Assembly: GCA_039000515.1 (NCBI GenBank)
Contig: JBCFYV010009882.1
Location: 61,910,317-61,974,316 of the forward strand
Length of the DNA stretch: 64,000 bases
Origin: Timema cristinae
Taxonomy: Eukaryota; Arthropoda; Insecta; Phasmatodea; Timematidae
Reading direction: 5' to 3'
Position 1 is the stretch's first letter, and every line of letters begins with the position of its first letter. Positions 56,456-64,000 of the stretch are shown in pieces. Below the pieces are notes generated by a model. It was not told the DNA's origin, did no database searches, and saw only the letters and a list, made by a program, of their open reading frames with translations. A program made the position numbers and the translations under genes.

Positions 56456-58540
56456 CAAGTACGATACAAGACACACGATCACCAACATGGGTTCTAAGAC
56501 CTGTTGTCACATCCCTTCACGAGTGCTCACAGATGGATACAAGATTGTGATGTCACTATCATAAACCTTACTGAAGACATAAATCTCAGAAGGATGTAAG
56601 ACACATGCCATACGTCAAGTCGTAAGATTGGTTGGTGTTACTCTATATTGACGGCAAATATGTTTGTTGGAAAAGCTGCACCCCTTCACTTAGTGTAACT
56701 GGTTTTGACAATATGGCGTGTTGCAAGACTAACATCATAGACAGCGTAAATATCGCCACAAGCTTTCTTCCTTAAAAGTTGTGTCTACTTAGAAGTTTTT
56801 TTTTTTTTTGGTGGGTTGCATATTTACTTGACGCATCATCCAGTATTTAGTTGGCTGAGGACAACACAAGATTAGTCTTCTTCAGCATGAGCTCTAATAT
56901 ACACATTCCACCATACGTCATGGTTATTATATCAATGCTGAAAGTAAGAAAATTTTTTATCCTAGGACGGAGAAGTCATGGGTTTGAATCCTCATTGATT
57001 AAAACCTACAAGTGATCAAATTTATTATTTGTAGTACAGCATATATATCTTTGATGTCAAAAAATTTGTAGTCCAAGCTGTAAGTCACTGTAAGACGATC
57101 CCCCTCCAACCCACCTCCAAGCTTACCGCCCTGTAGACGTCTTTTTCAACAGAATTTAAAAAACTTTCACTCACCTGCCTTCATTCCTCATCATGTTATT
57201 TTCAGTCCTCTATCTTATATTGATTTTTAAGAGAAAAAATAAAAGTATATTTTGTTCTTTATCATTTTAATTGATATGAACGGAAGATTGGAAGAATTAC
57301 CATCGTTTGAGATGGAATGCGATATTCACATAAATAATTTACGAATGAAGATATGTCTTCAAATATTCATGCTGTAGGAAAAAAAAAGCGTTTCAGCTCG
57401 AGTCTCTTATAAATTTACCTGATATTGAAAAATTAAATATTTGTTTAAGATGATATCTATGAGAGGATATGTTTCATAATACGAGTATATTATGTGTATA
57501 AACACACCCTTGCTCAGTTCTCTACATCTTGAACTAAAATCTAGAGACACACTCTTTCTCAGATCTTTCTAACTTGAACTAATACCTATAAACAAATCCT
57601 TGCTTGTACAATGCCTAGGCACACATCCTTATTTATATCTCAACACTCTGAGACATATAAAAGGTCCTGAACCCATGATTAAATAATCCTACGTCCTATC
57701 CAGCCATGTTATCGACATCTGTCACTTTTCATAGATCATATAAAGACCAGTATAAGATCATTTTCAATCCTCGGAACATAAGCCTAGTATTTTACTCAAA
57801 TATTTCAGTAATTTATTAAGTAACCCTAGTGTACAATAACATTTTGCGGGATTTCAAACCCAGACATAGTAAGATTACTACGTCAATGTAGGACTTTTAT
57901 CTTTCTGTGTAAACAAAGTGTACAGTTCAATTTCAACAAGGTGATAAATAAATAGGAATAAAATCGACTAGTTTGCTGTTGATGCTAGACATAGAGGTAA
58001 TGTGTTTGACGTCAGCTGAAGCCTTAGGGCATTAAATGGAAACACGGGTCACTATTAAGTGAGAGCGAAAATTATACTTATAATAATGACAAGAAAATTT
58101 GGTAGGACAAAGTTAATTGCACAGTAGAATATAGGAAAGACCCGGAACGAGGAATAACAACGATGATATAGACTAGTGTTAGAACAAAGACTAAATTAGA
58201 TAGGTGAAAGTAACGATGTTGAAGGGTGGTGGAGGGAAATGGATGAAATCATCGCGGGGAGAGAAAAAAGAGTTCTAGGTAGGAGTATGAAGAGTAGAAT
58301 ATTTTTATGGATAGTTTTTAGAACAGATACGGAAAATAGAGATCACAAGAGGGATTATATTACAACACGAGACGAATGAAAACATAAAAAGGTGTTCAAA
58401 AACCCGCACTAAAACTAGAACGCTCATAAAGATAAATAATCGGGTACATGAACGTCAAAAATATGAGAGTATTGAAAGAGACAGACTAAGTTTAAACAAC
58501 AACAACATTTACAAGGCAATTTTAAATGATAAAAGAGGCT
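56456..58540. other. Loop of the giant inverted repeat
   Basis: It is unpaired between the two arms. It contains a diverged third copy of arm sequence in direct orientation (57090-57420 resembles 54830-55170), a GGGATTTCAAACCCAG-type string at about 57848 like that at 54597, and short repeats around acacaccctt at 57500-57640. No open reading frame of note is present. Confidence 0.6.
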
Positions 58541-58734
58541 TAGGCTAAGTTAATGACGGTGACCACACACGCCTTAGAGCACCAGGGAACTAAAACTCTA
58601 TTAAATCGTATCGATAGGGATCTTCGTTCCATCCTCGTCATACTAGTACACAAACATCGATGACCACATGTGTTCACAGGACTTATGCATTAAGGAGAGG
58701 AAGAGCGTGGTGATCACGTCAAGTTAAATGGCGT

Positions 58735-59815
58735 CTAAGATAATTTATGTCCTCATCTGCATGGATGATGAGTTTAATTATCTATATTCTCAGTCGGATG
58801 GATGATGACTTCAATTATTTATCATCTCAGCCTTATGAATGGTGACTAGGAAGAATGGGGACCTCAATGATTAATGTTCTCATACATGGTGATTTAGAAG
58901 ATTTAGGTTCTCAACCGGATGGATAGTGACTTGGTTTAATTGTGACTTAGACGATTTATTTTTTCAGACTTGTTGATGATTATGACTTGGATAAATGCTG
59001 CTTCAATGATTTATGTTCTTAGATGGATGGATGGTAGATTTGTTGAGTCGTGACTTCAATGTTTTATGATCTAAACCGGATGGATGGTGACTTCAATTAT
59101 TCATTTTCTCAACCGGATGGTTAGTGATTTGGATTAATGGTAACTTCAATGATTTATGTTCTCAGACCTGGTGACTTGGACGATTTATGTTCTCAACCAA
59201 ATGGATGATGACTTGGTTGAATGGTGACTTCAATGATTTATGTTCCTTCCTGGACTGATGGTGAGTCGGTTGAGTGATGACTTCAATGATTTATCTTCTC
59301 AACCGAATGGATGGTTGCATTCTCAACCAAATGGGTGGTACTTTGATGAATGGTGACTTGAATGAATGGTGACTCCAATTATATATGTAATAACCCTGAT
59401 GACTTGGGGACGATTTATAATTTCAGCCTGATGGATGATTACTAGGATGGATAATGACTTCAATTATTTATATTCTCAACCGTATGGATGGTGACTTGGA
59501 TAAATGCTTACTTCAATTATTTATGTTCTCAACCGTATGGATGGTGACTTGGATAAATGCTTACTTCAATTATTTATGTTCTCAACCAAGGAGACTTGAA
59601 CGATCTATATTTTCAAATGGATGGATGATGACTTGGATGATTGCTGACTTCAATGAGCTATGTTTCCAGGTGGATTGGTGGTTACTAGGATGGATGGTGA
59701 CTTCAATGATTTATGATAAAAGCCAAATGGAGTGTGACTCAGACGAATAGTGAATTAAATAAAATATGCTTTCAGCCAGATGGATGGTGACTTGGATGGA
59801 TGATGACATCCTTAC
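58735..59815 (+). repeat. Tandem array of ~53-bp unit, right arm
   Basis: The unit is built from gacttcaatgatttatgttc, tcaaccggatggatggtgac and ttggatgaatggt, about 53 bp, repeated with many variants. A duplicated block of about 65 bp near 59475-59585 is nearly exact. The in-frame open stretch at 59454-59750 is a product of the repeat, not a gene. Confidence 0.85.
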
Positions 59816-60098
59816 TACCCGTCTAAGATATACTCTAATAGAGTTGGAAAAAGAGAAGTAAATTTATATATCCGTGTTTGCACATAGAGAGCGTGTAAAA
59901 CCTAAATCGAACATATTCGGTGAGGATTCTATAACTGGCCTTGAGTTTTTAAGATTTAATTCCGGTATACGCTATTATCCGTGAAACTAAAATCTATGTA
60001 CTGACTGTCATAAATAAGCCAGCTTGTAGCAAATTCCGGCCCATGAGTCTTTAGTCTGACCTATACCAGTGGTATATTTCATAAGTAAACACGTGTAA

Positions 60099-60697
60099 GG
60101 GTACGGCCAGACTGGGCGAGGGATTAAAAAATAAAATAGAACACATTGGTTGTAATGAGAGGTGGCCAGACTGTTGCGAGCGAGAAACCGAGCGCGCGCG
60201 CTTGAAATATATAACTGATTATATTATTCACGCGCGTGTGCTCGTGCCGGTACAGTGTAGTTTACAGGCGCTAGGCAATATTATTGTATGTTGGTTCATT
60301 GAGTGCTAGGAAAACTTCTCATTTTGACATTTTTATAATTATCGATAGGTCTAGCACACTTGCTACTTACAGCCTTATTTAATTGGTTGGACCATAAACC
60401 ATATATATATATATATATATAAATATATATATATATAGATATAGATATATATATATATATAATATATATATATGTACAAGTTTTATGTTAAATAGTATAA
60501 TCAAAGTAGGCCTTTACAAATAAGAATCACCATTAGCACGGATAGAGGATGGTAAAACCAAAACAATAAATCACTTGTCAAAAAGCACTCTCAGTACACT
60601 GAGTCAAGAGTCGAACCTTTGCCTCCTCGTCAACAACTATCGAGAGCTATCTGCTAATCACGCGCTCGCTTGCACGCTTTTCAGTCTGGCCGAATCC
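60099..60697. mobile_element. Harbinger-type MITE, 599 bp, with TAA target duplication
   Basis: Ends GGGTACGGCCAGACTG and (reverse complement) GGATTCGGCCAGACTG match at 14 of 16 bases. TAA flanks both sides (60096-60098 and 60698-60700), as expected for PIF/Harbinger elements. The other arm of the giant inverted repeat has no insertion at this point (CTGGGCTAGCACG against CTGGGATTACACG after removal). Internally there is a TA-rich tract (60402-60475) and, on the - strand, a tRNA-like string with TTAGCAGATAGCTC and GGTTCGACTC. Confidence 0.85.
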
Positions 60698-63600
60698 TAA
60701 TCCCAGAATGATGGTATATAACTATCGTTGATTGTCCACACCGGAAGACGAAAAAGTCTTGCATTGTCTGGTTTGTCAATATCGAACTCAGAATTGATCG
60801 TTTTTTATACCATGAATATTCGATATTTCCTTTAAATTATACCTTTTTCATTCAAACATTATTAACGTCAAGATTTGTATTATATACCTACTCATAATAA
60901 GTTAATTTTCCTTCTCCCCTTTCTCGCACTTAACCACACCAATATTAGACGGACTGGGACATTATTTCTTTTCTTAACAATCGATGAAGGGTCAGGTTGA
61001 ATACTCGACAATACATGATGAGGAACTTTGGGTGGCTGAGGGAGGAGCAAGGTAAGGTTTTGAACTATGTTGGAAGATTACATACTAGGACATTGGATGT
61101 GTTGAAATCATCTTACAACGGTTTATTTTATAACTTATAAGCCACGGGCTTCTCTCGGTAAAGAATTCTTTACCGTCATTTTCACGTTTTTAATTTATCA
61201 CAGACGGTAAAGTAATGAAATTTCCTTGCAAGATAATAATTATGAGGTACACATATTTCCGGTCAGGTGGGCTATGCAGACGGAATACTCGTAACACGTC
61301 TAAACCCAGTGTCCCTGGTTTGAATACCCACATATGCACAATCTAATGGTACAGTCTAATTGATAAATGTTTGTAGTAAGGGGTAAAAGCCAGCTCTCTT
61401 TTAAAGTATTATTATATACAAACGATGTTATTGGCTGAAAAATAGCTTTCTTTTCCATTCGTTGAGGTCACATACAAGTTTTCACACTCTCACCAGGAAA
61501 ATATCATTACCTTAAGAGTTAGACTTACTATTTTGGTTTATAGGTAAGGAAGGCTGCATTCTAATATCTGTAGGTGCTTTATAATCTGTTTATTTAATCA
61601 TTATTTTCTAACTCAACATACAAATCATATTTAATCATCATTTGGTGAGGACTCTGTATGCACACACACTGTTTTCCCCCTCTCACCTTATAAGAATGAA
61701 AGGGTGATAGGTTGTATTTACTTGTATTTCATTATTAAGTCCACGATTTTGCCAATACGACTTTTACCGATCGAGTTCTAGCAATCAGGACAGTACACCA
61801 GTGATGGGAGGGCCATTGTACAGCATCATTTTTACTAGATTTTTTTCTCTCTCACAAAACAGTGGCGAGTGTGTGTGGAGCTCTAGGGTGAAGGATAATA
61901 AGGGCCCCATCCTATAATCGAGTTACATGAAGAGGGGAAGGGGGCGTGGAGAATTTCAATATCTTATGGCATATCGATAGGTGGGATAGTAAAGATGTTC
62001 TTACAACCAAGATTTATCAGGATTTCTAATGATGAGGAGAATATGGTTTAAACATTGTTAGTAGGTTGCCTACCAACGGTTTAGAGTGACGGAGGAGCCT
62101 ATCGATGGGTAGGGTGGATAGTACGCGATCAATAAGATATTCTCAGGCAGAATCAACTCTAGAATAATGTATAGCCAACTAGAACAATTACTGCCTAACT
62201 ACTCAACCAATGAGATTGTAGCACCCTTTCTACCACTAATTAATTAGAGTCACCCAACCTGAATTCAAGAAAGTAATATAAGCTCACCTTATTTTGTTGT
62301 TAGTGAAAGATCCTTCCTCTTTCTTTTCTTTGTCGCAGAATCATATTACGTACTTTACTACTGAGCTACCATGGTAAATCGCGAATGTCAAGAATGTGGT
62401 TTCATGATTATATATATTCACTGTGTATCCTGTACTAATTACCTTGATGGATTCCATTAAGGCCATATAATATAATAATATGCCATAATGTAATCTTCTA
62501 GGTAAGCTTGCTACTTTTCAGTATTAACGGAAAGTACAACTAATCTTGCAATCATAAACTTGAAATTGGTGATTCACCTTGGTAATTGATAACCATGAAA
62601 TGAATCATCATAGTTAAAATGTAACCGTTTCATCCATTAATGGTCTATACACTAAAACTTGGAATATTCCCTTATATCAAAATATCCCAATTGACCATCT
62701 TAGCCTGTAAATTAAATGTCAAAAATTTACACATATGAATAAAATTATTCTAATGATCATTGTTGAGGCTACAACTACTAATAATAATTACAAGTTAAGG
62801 AGTTAAAACGACATCAGGTTTAAGAAAATTTTTTGGTGTTTTTAAACGACAATATCATACTTAGACTTGCAGTTTCTCTATTAATAAGAAACATAAGGTA
62901 GGTAGAGTGAATCTTTTTTCGACCACATCTAATTACTCATTCCAAAAACAACACAACTACTAATAGCTTGACTAAAAATATTAAGGTTAACAACCTACAA
63001 TCAGCATGATAAGACAGCGTACGATAATGTCATATTCAGATAATACTTTTACTGCTATAACTTATATTACAGGACGTTCAAATATTTCAAGAACTGTAGG
63101 CTTAACAAAATTTTGGATTAAACCTGACTTGTTACAATATAAATGTTATTATATTGTTATTATTTTAGTGGACAAGTGATCAACTGCCTTCTGACTTTGT
63201 AAGTTGGTGAAAAAAGTTGATAGCTTGAATCACAGTGCCTGAATTTAGTGAAATGGTTTACTATAAAGTGTATACTATTATGTGATTGATAAAGTGATAT
63301 TGATCTATAATCTCCAAAATATGAAGTTAAGGAGGAGGACCATTATTCTTTGTAGAATAAATATATATATATATATATACAAGAATAATGAGGTTATTCA
63401 TGGCTAGTTATTGGAGGTTATCTCGTAGACCTTTTGGTGTCGTACTTGTAGGTTATTACCAGTTAAAAAATCCAAATTCATTAATAACAATCCACCAATA
63501 ATAAATCGATAATCAAGGTGACTATATATACCATGATTGCTCTTCAAGTAGCTTTCCACGTGATCTAGTGTGTAAAGTAGTGAATTCTGTGGTCAACAGC

Positions 63601-64000
63601 TTTCACTAGATAGTTATTACAAAATCAAAAACTTCAGTAATGTATTTATATTGCTTAAATAAAGTTAATACTCTTTATCAATGATGGGGCCTAACTATTT
63701 AGTATTCCCAAGAATATACAATCAAGAAATATATGAGCTTTAATGTGTCATCTCAGAGAATGGCTATAAAAAGCAATCAAAGCATACATTTATGAGGCAA
63801 ACAATTGTCAAAATATACCTGTAATAGTTCAAGATGATTAAAAAAGATAAAATCTTGTTTGAAATAAAACTGTTAATACCAATAATGCTTACATCGTATA
63901 AAATCTAGGACCTATAAACAAGTCGAGACACTGGCGCAGCCAGGATTCGTTTGTGGGGGGGTTTAGTTTTACTGACCAACTAAACGGGGTCCATTGGTTT

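Larger units (their letters stand above)
52950..62690. repeat. Giant imperfect inverted repeat (foldback), 9.7 kb
   Basis: The left arm (52950-56455) pairs in consistent order with the reverse complement of the right arm (58540-62690). Matching blocks, left against right: 52950-53145 with 62285-62690; 53255-53727 with 61695-62165; 54245-54840 with 61060-61690; 54840-55200 with 60700-61060; 55200-55470 with 59820-60098; 55480-56240 with 58735-59815; and 56260-56455 with 58540-58735. One 49-bp block (53076-53124 against 62286-62334) has only 3 mismatches; elsewhere the arms are clearly more diverged. The loop is about 2.1 kb. No protein family was recognised. It could be a large foldback transposon or an inverted duplication. 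Confidence 0.85.
52093..64000 (+). other. Dscam intron, 5' part (at least 11.9 kb)
   Basis: It begins with gtaaaa after the FN3-6 exon and has no acceptor plus exon that I could recognise before the window ends. Most of it (about 52950-62690) is one large inverted repeat. I saw nothing definite in 52093-52940, or in 62700-64000 apart from a short TA tract at about 63360-63380. Confidence 0.75.

Noticed and set aside
59454..59750. Open frame of 98 codons with MDGDLDK/WMVTWI-like repeats
   Set aside because: It is the translation of the ~53-bp tandem repeat and has no homology or start context.
54590..61330. B-box-like GGGATTCAAACCC strings at 54597 and, inverted, near 61313, taken at first as two SINEs
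   Set aside because: They are the same position in the two arms of the giant inverted repeat, so they are one ancestral string; a tRNA origin is not otherwise supported.

Overview
The window is AT-rich animal DNA from an arthropod, most likely an insect with a large, transposon-loaded genome. It contains one recognisable host gene: the 3' part of the ectodomain of a Down syndrome cell adhesion molecule (Dscam) homologue on the + strand. From memory of the family, the wording of the FN3/Ig10 region resembles insect Dscam2 more than Dscam1. No search was run, so the paralogue and the species are not proven.

Eleven GT-AG exons (1098-1245, 3825-3973, 9507-9638, 14041-14338, 24094-24272, 25983-26132, 26723-26878, 35026-35321, 42040-42309, 48007-48440, 51949-52092) join in phase. 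They encode about 786 residues: Ig9, FN3-1 to FN3-4, Ig10, FN3-5 and FN3-6, the canonical Dscam order. Ig1-8 lie upstream of the window; the transmembrane segment and cytoplasmic tail lie beyond its right edge, after an intron of at least 11.9 kb. Two exons (near 35100 and 48020) each lack one C in a C-rich run, which breaks the frame. Every splice site is intact, so consensus errors are the likeliest cause.

The introns hold a dense set of mobile elements. There are three decayed mariner-like (DD34D/E superfamily) transposases (7.9-8.6 kb, 23.2-23.9 kb, and 43.2-44.3 kb on the - strand). A pogo/Tigger element (15.41-22.48 kb, - strand) carries a nested 3.8-kb hAT element (18.02-21.82 kb) with an exact 8-bp target duplication. 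There are two PIF/Harbinger elements: one with a MADF remnant (29.8-31.0 kb), one with divergent DDE transposase and MADF-BESS genes (36.2-39.0 kb). Also present are tRNA-derived SINE copies with a shared 3' tail, several hairpin MITEs, and tandem repeats.

The most striking structure is a roughly 9.7-kb imperfect inverted repeat (about 52950-62690) filling most of the last intron. Its arms of about 3.5-4 kb carry oppositely oriented arrays of a roughly 53-bp tandem repeat, and a later 599-bp MITE with a TAA target duplication interrupts one arm; the other arm preserves the empty site. A smaller inverted repeat of similar layout (32430-34968) ends about 60 bp upstream of a Dscam exon. No coding sequence was recognised in either. 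Coordinates of exons, the hAT, Tigger and MITE ends are exact readings; ends of degenerate repeats are approximate.
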